Origin: Rhodospirillaceae bacterium
Lineage (GTDB): Bacteria; Pseudomonadota; Alphaproteobacteria; Rhodospirillales; Magnetovibrionaceae
Direction: 5' to 3'
NCBI GenBank assembly: GCA_002401565.1
Contig: NVTL01000001.1
Location: 78,907-87,923 of the forward strand
DNA: 9,017 bases
Shown: positions 1 to 5,390 of the stretch, piece by piece
How positions within the stretch are numbered: the first letter of the stretch is position 1
Layout of the letters: each line of letters opens with the position of its first letter
Program-made: the position numbers and the translations under genes
Notes under the pieces: generated by a model
The model's input: the letters and a program-made list of their open reading frames with translations, nothing else
Database searches by the model: none
Told to the model about the DNA's origin: nothing

Positions 1-183
1 TTTTATGCACCCGTGTTGGAGGATTTCCAATCCGGCGGCCAAGCGTAACAAGGTGGTTTTACCGCACCCCGATGGGCCTAATAAACAGGTTAGTTTTCCA
101 GATTCTGCGACCAACGACACATTTTTCAGAATTTGCGCCGTGCCAAACGCATGACGGATATTTTCCATGATCAAGCCGCTCAT
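1..183 (-). CDS. fbpC: Ferric-iron ABC transporter ATP-binding protein, 5' part (truncated by window edge)
   Basis: This is the N-terminal 61 residues of an ABC ATPase that would power Fe(III) import through the permease encoded just upstream. It starts [20 protein letters not shown], and the Walker A loop GPSGCGKTT lies at about residues 36-44, followed by LLRLAAGLE, which is typical of the family. The Walker B motif, the signature motif and the C-terminal regulatory part lie outside the window. The ATG overlaps the permease stop codon as ATGA (180-183), so translation is probably coupled. A second in-frame Met at residue 6 is an alternative start. The ATPase class is certain from the Walker A context. 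The iron specificity is inferred from the two neighbouring genes, because this fragment alone cannot separate FbpC from PotA- or CysA-like ATPases. Confidence 0.88.
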   Translation of the reverse strand, partial: MSGLIMENIRHAFGTAQILKNVSLVAESGKLTCLLGPSGCGKTTLLRLAAGLEILQHGCIK

Positions 184-1880
184 GATGTGGTCTCCGCAGA
201 GGTGGACATGTTGGACTTTGAAATGGTCATGCTGAGCAAAATCACTGGAATAATACCCGTACCAACAATGGTCAGCGCGGCTAAGGAAGCTTCGGGCAGC
301 AGTTCATCCGATGCATATTGATGCACAAAAGTCGCCAGTGTTTCAAAATCAAAAGGCCGCAAGATGGTCGTCATGGGCAGTTCTTTCATACAATCGACAA
401 AGACCAGCAGGGCGGCGGTCATGATGGAACTTTTCAACATCGGCAAATGAACCCGGCGCAACGTGGCAGCGGGACCAGCCCCCAATGTTCTGGCCGCGCC
501 ATCCATGGACGGCGTGATTTTAGCCAATCCGGATTCCGCCGCACCAAAGGACAAGGATAAAAAACGCACAACATAGGCAAACGTCACGGCCAAAACGGTT
601 CCGGAAAAAATCAGGCCAGACGAAAATCCAAACAAAGACTTGGTCACGCCGTTTATGGTGTTATCTAAAAAACCCAAAAACATCAAAATGCCAATGGCCA
701 GAATCGCACCGGGGATGGCGTAGCCCAGGGCGGCCAGGCGGGTCACAATATTTAACCAACGTGCACGGCCCAGCCGCAGGCTATAGGCCAAAAATATCCC
801 CAACACGATGGTGATAACGGCGGCAAAGGCGGACAACAACAGGCTGTTGGCGGTGAAGCTCCAATAGGCGGCCTCTAATGTTTCTTGGTAAAAACTGAGC
901 GCATAGTTGCCCAAAATTACGGCGGGCAAAACAAAACCCAACAACACCGGCAAGGCACAAACCGCAAACGCTCCGGTGGCCGCCAAGGGGGACAGTTGAA
1001 AACCCACAATCGGTTTTGAGGTGGTCGAGGTCTGATGAAATTTTTGTTGGCGCCGTTGAAACCGTTCCAGCGCCACCAAAACAATCACAAACGTTAACAA
1101 CACCGAGGCCAATTGAGAGGCTCCAGCGGGGCTGTTCATATTCAACCAAACATCAAAAATAGCCGTGGTAAAAGTCGCCACCGCAAAAAAATCAACGGTG
1201 CCAAAATCGTTCAAGGTTTCCATCATCACCAAGCTGACACCAACCGCAATGGCCGGGCGGGCAAGGGGCAATGCCACCTTGAAAAAGCTTTTCCAGGGGC
1301 CGTGACCCAAGGTCCGGCTGGCTTCTAAAACCGACAGGCTTTGACCTAAAAAGGCGGTACGGGCGAGCAAATATACATAAGGATAGAGAACCAAAGTCAT
1401 CATGGAAATGGCCCCGCCCAGCGATCTGATTTCGGGAAACCAATACTCGCGGCGCAGGGTATAACCGCCCAAATCCCGAATAACACCTTGCACCGGGCCC
1501 GCGTATTCAAAAAGATCCGTATAGACGTAAGCAATCACATAGGCCGGAACCGCCATGGGAATTAACAACGCCCATTGAAATATTTTTTGTCCCGGAAAAC
1601 GGCACATGGTGACGATCCACGCGGTGGCCGTGCCAATAACAAAAGTGCCAATACCGACTCCGGTCATCAACAGTAATGTGGTGCCCACCAGTTGACCTAA
1701 AATGGTCTCTAACAAATGGGTCCAGATATCGCCGCTGGGGGCAAAGGCCAAACTGATGACCCACAAAATGGGCAAGGCCACAACCAAGCCAATGCTCAGT
1801 GTGCCCAATGCCCATCCGTTGAGGGAAAGCCTCTGCACTATATTTCGGTTGTTGAGGCTTGAGAGAGACTTAGTGGTCAA
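180..1880 (-). CDS. fbpB: Ferric-iron ABC transporter permease, fused two-domain type
   Basis: This is an inner-membrane permease of 566 residues that moves Fe(III) from the periplasmic binding protein into the cytoplasm. Two binding-protein-dependent transport domains are joined in one chain, as usual for FbpB/FutB/SfuB. Hydrophobic segments run throughout, with a short charged linker at about 272-290. Each half carries an EAA loop that contacts the ATPase: [20 protein letters not shown] near 186-205 and [20 protein letters not shown] near 461-480. The stretch [20 protein letters not shown] (223-242) and the segment [20 protein letters not shown] (499-518) are characteristic of iron(III) permeases. 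The start is a TTG at 1878-1880, 11 bases inside the end of fbpA. A GTG at codon 15 is an alternative. The end overlaps fbpC as ATGA. I am confident of the function. The exact start is less certain because no strong ribosome binding site is visible. Confidence 0.92.
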   Translation of the reverse strand: MTTKSLSSLNNRNIVQRLSLNGWALGTLSIGLVVALPILWVISLAFAPSGDIWTHLLETILGQLVGTTLLLMTGVGIGTFVIGTATAWIVTMCRFPGQKIFQWALLIPMAVPAYVIAYVYTDLFEYAGPVQGVIRDLGGYTLRREYWFPEIRSLGGAISMMTLVLYPYVYLLARTAFLGQSLSVLEASRTLGHGPWKSFFKVALPLARPAIAVGVSLVMMETLNDFGTVDFFAVATFTTAIFDVWLNMNSPAGASQLASVLLTFVIVLVALERFQRRQQKFHQTSTTSKPIVGFQLSPLAATGAFAVCALPVLLGFVLPAVILGNYALSFYQETLEAAYWSFTANSLLLSAFAAVITIVLGIFLAYSLRLGRARWLNIVTRLAALGYAIPGAILAIGILMFLGFLDNTINGVTKSLFGFSSGLIFSGTVLAVTFAYVVRFLSLSFGAAESGLAKITPSMDGAARTLGAGPAATLRRVHLPMLKSSIMTAALLVFVDCMKELPMTTILRPFDFETLATFVHQYASDELLPEASLAALTIVGTGIIPVILLSMTISKSNMSTSAETTS

Positions 1881-2913
1881 AGTTTACACGATCCATCATT
1901 CTTGTCGCTTCTTCGTGATTGTCGACGATCTTAGAAAGATTTGTATCGTCAGCCTTGAAGGTTCCCCACGAAGATACAATAGGATGCAGTTTTACACCAC
2001 TCTTTAAAGGATATTCAAAGTTTACAGCGGCAAACAAAGCTTGTGTTTTGGGGGACGCCAGAAATTCCAAAAGCTGCTGGGCTTGTTTGACCTTTTTTGA
2101 ACTTTTGACAATGCCCGCCGCCGACACATTCACGTGTGTGCCGCGATCGCCTTGGTTGGGGAAAACAATGTTGACGGCAGCAGCCCATTGTTTTTGCTCA
2201 GGCTTCTTTTCGTTGGTGAGCATTTTGCCAAAATAATAGCTGTTGCCCAAAGACACATCGCATTCGCCTTGAAAAATCGCTTTGACTTGAGCCCGGTCAT
2301 TGCCCTGAGGGCGACGGGCAAGGTTGTCTTTCAGACCCCTCAGCCAAGTTTCAGCATTTTCTGAGCCACGCGCGGCAATTACGGACGCTAAAAGCGAGAT
2401 GTTGTAAGGGTGTTTGCCCGAACGGGTGCACACGCGGCCTTTCATATGCGGCTTCGCCAAATCTTCATACGTGGTGAGTTCACCGGGGGCCACACGCGTT
2501 TTGTGTGCATAAACGGCACGTGCCCGCATGGTCAGGCCAAACCACAGGTCATCAGGGTGGCGGTATTGGGCGGGGATGTTGCTTCTTAATATGGCGCTGT
2601 CGACGGGTTGCAACAAACCTTGGGCTTCAAATTCGGCCATGCGGTTAATGTCGGCGGTTAAAACCACGTCAGCGGGGCTGTTTTCACCTTCGGCAATAAG
2701 GCGCTGAAGCAGGCCCTTTTTCGAAAAGATGATTTTGACCGAAATGTTGGTTTCTTCTTCAAACGCCTTGATCAACGGCTTGATCAGGAAAGCTTGACGA
2801 TAGCTGTAAATGTTCAAAGTCTGTTCTTTGGCGGATGCCGAAAATGTGGCTCCCAACAGAGATACTGTTAAGGCCAATAGTGAAAAAAGAGGGGGGGAGG
2901 TCTTTTTAAGCAT
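1870..2913 (-). CDS. fbpA: Ferric-iron-binding periplasmic protein of the ABC importer
   Basis: This is a 347-residue extracellular solute-binding protein of the FbpA/FutA/IdiA group. It captures Fe(III) in the periplasm and hands it to the fbpB permease. Residues 1-28 form a signal peptide: positive MLKK, a hydrophobic core, and an Ala-Ser-Ala end just before KEQTLNIYSYRQ. Family landmarks follow: YSYR at 36-39, FGLTMRARAVYAH at 125-137, CTRSGKHPYNISLLAS at 162-177, the paired tyrosines of NSYYFGK at 224-230 (Y226 and Y227, the usual Fe(III) ligands), and a C-terminal NHEEATRMMDR. The length is normal for the family. It is first in a three-gene operon and overlaps the permease by 11 bases. 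A candidate promoter and Fur-like box lie upstream, consistent with iron repression. The ribosome binding site is weak (GTGAG about 8 bases before the ATG). Confidence 0.93.
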   Translation of the reverse strand: MLKKTSPPLFSLLALTVSLLGATFSASAKEQTLNIYSYRQAFLIKPLIKAFEEETNISVKIIFSKKGLLQRLIAEGENSPADVVLTADINRMAEFEAQGLLQPVDSAILRSNIPAQYRHPDDLWFGLTMRARAVYAHKTRVAPGELTTYEDLAKPHMKGRVCTRSGKHPYNISLLASVIAARGSENAETWLRGLKDNLARRPQGNDRAQVKAIFQGECDVSLGNSYYFGKMLTNEKKPEQKQWAAAVNIVFPNQGDRGTHVNVSAAGIVKSSKKVKQAQQLLEFLASPKTQALFAAVNFEYPLKSGVKLHPIVSSWGTFKADDTNLSKIVDNHEEATRMMDRVNFDH

Positions 2914-2943
2914 TGATGTAACTCACTATCTATTTGAGCCAGT

Positions 2944-2964
2944 TGCGACTCATTCTTAATTGCA
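2944..2964 (-). promoter_or_regulatory. Candidate Fur-type iron box upstream of fbpA
   Basis: This is an imperfect 21-base dyad beginning TGCGACTCATTC and ending TTAATTGCA, with six of ten symmetric positions paired. The outer TGC/GCA ends and the ATTC core resemble published proteobacterial Fur boxes. It lies just downstream of the -10 of the candidate fbpA promoter, around the expected transcription start, where a repressor would block initiation. The match was judged by eye and no matrix score was computed. The role is inferred from the iron-uptake genes it precedes. Confidence 0.5.
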
Positions 2965-2971
2965 TAAAGGG

Positions 2972-3000
2972 ACCATATCCAAGTTGCGAACCGTTTGCAA
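2972..3000 (-). promoter_or_regulatory. Candidate sigma-70-type promoter of the fbpABC operon
   Basis: On the minus strand, TTGCAA (2995-3000) and TATGGT (2972-2977) are separated by 17 bases, each matching the -35/-10 consensus at four of six positions. Initiation would fall near 2965, giving a leader of about 50 bases before the fbpA ATG. The -35 lies inside the palindrome at 2983-3001, and the Fur-like box follows the -10. This is plausible from position and spacing, but the hexamers are only moderate. Confidence 0.4.
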
Positions 3001-3001
3001 C
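2983..3001. repeat. Palindrome GTTGCGAACCGTTTGCAAC in the fbpA-fliX divergent region
   Basis: This is a 19-base inverted repeat centred on one C, with eight of nine positions paired. It contains the candidate fbpA -35. Its left half, GTTGCGA, is repeated 40 bases to the left at 2943-2949 as the start of the Fur-like box. This spacing and symmetry fit a dimeric regulator, possibly a second site for the same protein. The identity of any binder is unknown. Confidence 0.5.
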
Positions 3002-3078
3002 AACTATTAACTATTATTTTTTTATGGTTATTTTGGGGCAACGTCAAATGGTTGTTTTAAATATTGTTTCAACAGTTA

Positions 3079-3107
3079 TTTAACTGAATGCTGTCATGCT
3101 CTATGAT
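3079..3107 (+). promoter_or_regulatory. Candidate fliX promoter with palindrome over the -35
   Basis: TATGAT (3102-3107, five of six to the -10 consensus) lies 17 bases after TTTAAC (3079-3084, a poor -35). A weak -35 is typical of an activator-dependent promoter. The perfect inverted repeat CAGTTA-TT-TAACTG (3073-3086) covers the -35 hexamer and could be the activator or repressor site. The predicted start near 3114 gives a leader of about 39 bases before the fliX ATG at 3153. No sigma-54 consensus was found in this interval. Confidence 0.38.
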
Positions 3108-3152
3108 CTTACGGAATAAGGATTCTATTTTGCGATCATTTGAGGACGTTGG

Positions 3153-3596
3153 ATGAAAATCGGTAACGTAAATCAAGGCAAAGGTGTTTCAGGTTCGAAA
3201 CGTACCAAGGGTGCGTCGTCGGGCTCTGGGGCTTCGTTTGCCGACAAATTACGCGGCGCGTCTTCGGCAGAAGAAACTCAGGCTCCGGCGGGCATGACCG
3301 ATACCGCTAGCATTGGTGGTGTTGATGCTTTGTTGGCGATGCAAGAGGTCTCTGATGTTTCGGATCGCGAGGCGCGCAAAAAAGCCGTGTCTTATGGGGA
3401 AGATTTGCTGGATCGTTTGCATGTTATCCAAGACGCCTTGTTGGCCGGCGCAATCCCCAAGGAACAGCTGATGTCGATGGCGAAAAAAATGCGCACAGAT
3501 CGTATGAACATCTCTGATCTGGAACTCAGCGCGCTTTTGGATGAAATTGAATTGCGAGTCGAAGTTGAGATCGCAAAACACACCCGAGACCTTTAA
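3153..3596 (+). CDS. fliX: Flagellar assembly regulator FliX
   Basis: FliX is a 147-residue alphaproteobacterial regulator. In Caulobacter it senses early flagellar assembly and controls FlbD, the activator of sigma-54 flagellar genes. The first 45 residues are Gly/Ser/Lys-rich and probably disordered (MKIGNVNQGKGVSGSKRTKG, then SFADKLRG). The conserved helical part begins near IGGVDALLAMQEV (54-66) and continues with RKKAVSYGEDLLDRLHVIQD (75-94), IPKEQLMSMAKKM (101-113) and a C-terminal acidic helix ending AKHTRDL. Length and order match the family, and there is no signal peptide or membrane segment. GAGGA at 3142-3146, six bases before the ATG, supports the start. No terminator is visible between fliX and dksA, so read-through is possible. 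The sigma-54 promoter ahead of flgF in the same window suits its expected role. Confidence 0.9.
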   Translation: MKIGNVNQGKGVSGSKRTKGASSGSGASFADKLRGASSAEETQAPAGMTDTASIGGVDALLAMQEVSDVSDREARKKAVSYGEDLLDRLHVIQDALLAGAIPKEQLMSMAKKMRTDRMNISDLELSALLDEIELRVEVEIAKHTRDL

Positions 3597-3685
3597 AAAA
3601 CACTTCAAAAAACCAATAAACGGCCCTTTTTTGTAAGTTTTCCCCCGGTTTTCCTCAGTTTGTATATAAAGTTGAAAATCACAGC

Positions 3686-3715
3686 TTGCACAATGGCCCC
3701 TCTGTCTATTATATT
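3686..3715 (+). promoter_or_regulatory. Candidate dksA promoter
   Basis: TTGCAC (3686-3691) and TATATT (3710-3715) are separated by 18 bases. The -10 matches the consensus at five of six positions, but the -35 is weak. The G/C-rich stretch CGCGCG at about 3717-3722, just after the -10, resembles the GC-rich discriminator of stringently controlled promoters, which is speculative. The 158-base fliX-dksA gap holds nothing else I recognise. Confidence 0.35.
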
Positions 3716-3754
3716 CCGCGCGAAAATTGATTGTTTATTTTGACTGGGTTTGGC

Positions 3755-4171
3755 ATGAACGTTTCTCTTTCTCCCGACTATAAGCCCTCTAACGATGAGG
3801 ACTTTATGAATCCAATGATGTTGGAATTTTTCCGGCATAAACTTATGGATTGGAAAAATGAATTGTTGCGGGAATCAAGCGATACGCTTGAGCACCTTCA
3901 AGAAGGCAGTGTTTCTGAGCCCGATCTTGCCGATCGCGCTTCCGTGGAAACGGACCGAGCCTTGGAGCTGCGCACCCGAGATCGCGCGCGCAAGCTGATC
4001 AGCAAAATTGATGAAGCTTTAGGTCGTGTCGCCGACGGATCTTATGGGTATTGCGAAGATACCCACGAACCAATTTCGATCCCACGTCTGCAAGCCCGCG
4101 CCATCGCAACGCTGTCCATCGACGCCCAAGAACGCCACGAACGCATGGAAAAAACCCACCGCGACGATTAG
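3755..4171 (+). CDS. dksA: RNA polymerase-binding transcription factor DksA, single-cysteine alphaproteobacterial type
   Basis: DksA binds in the RNA polymerase secondary channel and, with ppGpp, retunes promoters during starvation. The protein has 138 residues if it starts at the ATG at 3755. An upstream in-frame TTG at 3731 would add eight residues, but the MNVSLSPDYKPS start resembles alphaproteobacterial DksA better. A coiled coil spans about 20-90, with the acidic tip motif DLADRA (57-62, giving D57, D60 and A62) intact. The globular end YGYCEDTHEPISIPRLQARA (97-116) keeps the zinc-finger fold, but only C100 of the four zinc ligands survives. The others are T103, S121 and A124. The conserved ending is QERHERMEKTHRDD. 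A strong terminator follows 25 bases after the stop. DksA genes sit near flagellar genes in several alphaproteobacteria. No frameshift is seen. Confidence 0.93.
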   Translation: MNVSLSPDYKPSNDEDFMNPMMLEFFRHKLMDWKNELLRESSDTLEHLQEGSVSEPDLADRASVETDRALELRTRDRARKLISKIDEALGRVADGSYGYCEDTHEPISIPRLQARAIATLSIDAQERHERMEKTHRDD

Positions 4172-4196
4172 GGTTGGTGTTTGAATGAATTAAAAA

Positions 4197-4226
4197 GGCC
4201 GGAGCAAAGAGCTCCGGCCTTTTTTT
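4197..4226 (+). terminator. Rho-independent terminator after dksA
   Basis: A perfect 9-bp stem, GGCCGGAGC (4197-4205) with GCTCCGGCC (4211-4219), and the loop AAAGA are followed by seven T. Five A precede the stem, so weak termination from the opposite strand is also possible. It ends the fliX-dksA direction of transcription. Confidence 0.92.
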
Positions 4227-4243
4227 GTTAGCGCATAATATTT

Positions 4244-4336
4244 AGCCCTCAGTCGCCGGGCGGGAGCGAAGCTCCCTTGGCTTACGCGCATTCGCGCGGC
4301 GGCCCTTGGCCTTGCCTCAGGGCTTTGCCCTTCGGT
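4244..4336. repeat. Left arm of composite inverted repeat
   Basis: This non-coding GC-rich arm begins AGCCCTCAGTCGCCGGGCG and reads on through CTTGGCTTACG. Its reverse complement recurs in diverged form at 4414-4503. Inside are local hairpins: GGGAGCGAAGCTCCC (4262-4276, six-pair stem with a GAA loop), GCGC-ATTC-GCGC (about 4286-4297) and GGGCTTTGCCC (4320-4330). No open reading frame with coding character covers it. The family is not recognised. The arrangement resembles paired REP units or a structured RNA. Confidence 0.75.
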
Positions 4337-4380
4337 TATGTGCCATACTGAAATTAAGAAAGTACTGAAAAGGATACGAC

Positions 4381-4401
4381 GAGCAAAGAGCTGGTTTGCT
4401 C
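4381..4401. repeat. Hairpin in the centre of the composite repeat
   Basis: GAGCAAA (4381-4387) and TTTGCTC (4395-4401) form a perfect 7-bp stem around a 7-base loop. It lies between the two long arms. Its first twelve bases, GAGCAAAGAGCT, also occur in the dksA terminator at 4202-4213. The rest of the 77-base spacer between the arms (4337-4380) is AT-richer and shows no other structure to the eye. Confidence 0.55.
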
Positions 4402-4413
4402 AGTCAGGAGGAG

Positions 4414-4503
4414 TGACCGAAGGTCAGGACAAGGGCCGCCCCAGGCCCCGTGCGAGCACGTAAGCCAAGAAAGCTACGCTTTCGCCCGGCGTCTGAGGGG
4501 CTT
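4414..4503. repeat. Right arm of composite inverted repeat
   Basis: Read on the minus strand, this arm begins AAGCCCCTCAGACGCCGGGC and continues through CTTGGCTTACG, aligning with the left arm. An extra GC-rich insertion of about 7 bases follows, and then both share CGGCCCTT and a terminal TTCGGT. Local hairpins are TGACC-GAA-GGTCA (4414-4426), GTGC/GCAC (about 4450-4459) and GAAAGC-TAC-GCTTTC (4469-4483). Relative to the left arm, the stem of the last hairpin changed on both sides and so stayed paired. Confidence 0.75.
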
Positions 4504-4516
4504 GAAGCGAAGCTTC

Positions 4517-4552
4517 AAAAAAAAGGGTTGAAGCCAGTTTTGGCTTCAACCC
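4517..4552 (-). terminator. Rho-independent terminator of the flgFGAH operon
   Basis: Read on the minus strand, GGGTTGAAGCCA pairs perfectly with TGGCTTCAACCC (12 bp, loop AAAC, 4525-4552) and is followed by eight T (4524-4517). It lies 62 bases after the flgH stop. A further stem, TTGAAGC-GAA-GCTTCAA (4502-4518), adjoins it on the far side and shares the TTGAAGC sequence. Confidence 0.9.
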
Positions 4553-4614
4553 ATAAAGTTTATGTTTGAAAGAGGCAGGCGATCCACCTCGATCCAACGG
4601 GAACGGTCGTTAAC

Positions 4615-5376
4615 TTAGAAGGGGAACAAGATGTCCCAGAGTTGTGTGCCCCAACGTGGTTGTTGCAGGCTGCTCAGCGTGCCGCTGCCGCCATAAGCGA
4701 CGCGCATTTCAGCAATTTTTGTATGGACGATGGTGTTGTCAGATTCTATATCTTCGGGACGGACAATACCCGTCACCAACAGTTCGCGAATTTCAGCATT
4801 CACCAAGATTTCTTGGCGGCCCATGATCACCAAAGCGCCATTGGGCAGAATTTGCGTGACCACGGCGGCAAAGTTCAAGGTGATGATCTCGCTTCGGGTG
4901 ATGGTGCCATCCCCGTTGGTCGCATGAGCATTACCGAAGTTCGCAGCCGCCGTTGGGTCAAATCCAGCGGGCAGATTGTTTTTGGCAAACTTAGCCGGGA
5001 AGCCTAACAGAGCCGTAACATCAGCCGTTTCGCGATCTGTGCGCGCACGATCGGTGCTGTTTTTGAAAGTGGCTTTATCGTTCAGGGCCAAGTTGACGGT
5101 TAAGATGTCGCCCACGGCTTTGGCCCGGTGATCTTTAAAGAACGCCACGGCCCCGTTGCGCCACAATGAATTAGGATTGTTCGCCTGTATGTTCGGTGCG
5201 GGCATTGGCATGCTGACCGGACGATAATCGGGCATGACGGTGGGGTTGGTGATTTCGGTCAATTCTGGACCATCGCCAATTTCGCTGATCCGTGACACCG
5301 TTTGACAGGCGCTCAAAGTGAGCAGAGCTAGACCGACAAGGGTGAGCTTTTTAAAGGCTGAGATATTGTTTTGCAT
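4615..5376 (-). CDS. flgH: Flagellar L-ring lipoprotein FlgH
   Basis: FlgH is a 253-residue outer-membrane lipoprotein that polymerises into the L ring around the distal rod. From the ATG at 5376 it has a lipoprotein signal peptide: KK at 9-10, the hydrophobic core LTLVGLALLT, and the lipobox LSAC with Cys24 as the predicted lipidated residue. Family segments include NSLWRNGAVAFFKDHRAKAV, VGDILTVNLALNDKATFKNS, ILPNGALVIMGRQEILVNAE, ELLVTGIVRPEDIESDNTIV and AEMRVAYGGSG, ending WDILFPF. The reading frame opens at a TTG overlapping the flgA stop, which would add six charged residues. The ATG gives the better signal peptide, although its upstream GAGAGA is only a modest ribosome binding site. It is last in the flgF-flgG-flgA-flgH operon, 14 bases after flgA, and is followed by a strong terminator. 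Confidence 0.95.
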   Translation of the reverse strand: MQNNISAFKKLTLVGLALLTLSACQTVSRISEIGDGPELTEITNPTVMPDYRPVSMPMPAPNIQANNPNSLWRNGAVAFFKDHRAKAVGDILTVNLALNDKATFKNSTDRARTDRETADVTALLGFPAKFAKNNLPAGFDPTAAANFGNAHATNGDGTITRSEIITLNFAAVVTQILPNGALVIMGRQEILVNAEIRELLVTGIVRPEDIESDNTIVHTKIAEMRVAYGGSGTLSSLQQPRWGTQLWDILFPF

Positions 5377-5390
5377 GATCTTTCTCTCTC

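Noticed and set aside
781..1815. Several open frames of 70-120 codons overlapping fbpB on both strands
   Set aside because: All lie inside the well-supported permease gene, in shadow frames with His/Arg/Cys-rich, non-family sequences.
3036..3060. GGGGCAACGTCAAATGG as a sigma-54 site for fliX
   Set aside because: It lacks the GC at the required spacing from the GG, so it fails the invariant positions.
3731..3754. TTG at 3731 as the dksA start
   Set aside because: It adds eight residues not resembling DksA N termini, and the ATG at 3755 gives the expected MNVSLSPDYKPS start.
4406..4426. GGAGGA followed closely by GTG, resembling a ribosome binding site and start codon
   Set aside because: The frame gtg-acc-gaa continues into the inverted-repeat arm, shows no protein character and matches no frame of useful length. 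The purine run belongs to the repeat.
4244..4503. Insertion sequence or MITE with target-site duplication
   Set aside because: The outer ends do form inverted repeats (AGCCC(C)TCAG), but no matching short direct repeat flanks them and no transposase frame lies inside. A mobile origin therefore remains only a possibility.
4227..4516. tRNA, rRNA, tmRNA or CRISPR array in the gene-free stretch
   Set aside because: There is no cloverleaf with CCA-type ends, no rRNA-like segment, and no regularly spaced direct repeats. The structure is two inverted arms with local hairpins.
4642..5007. Plus-strand open frames opposite flgH
   Set aside because: They are antisense to a clear FlgH reading frame and show no family features.
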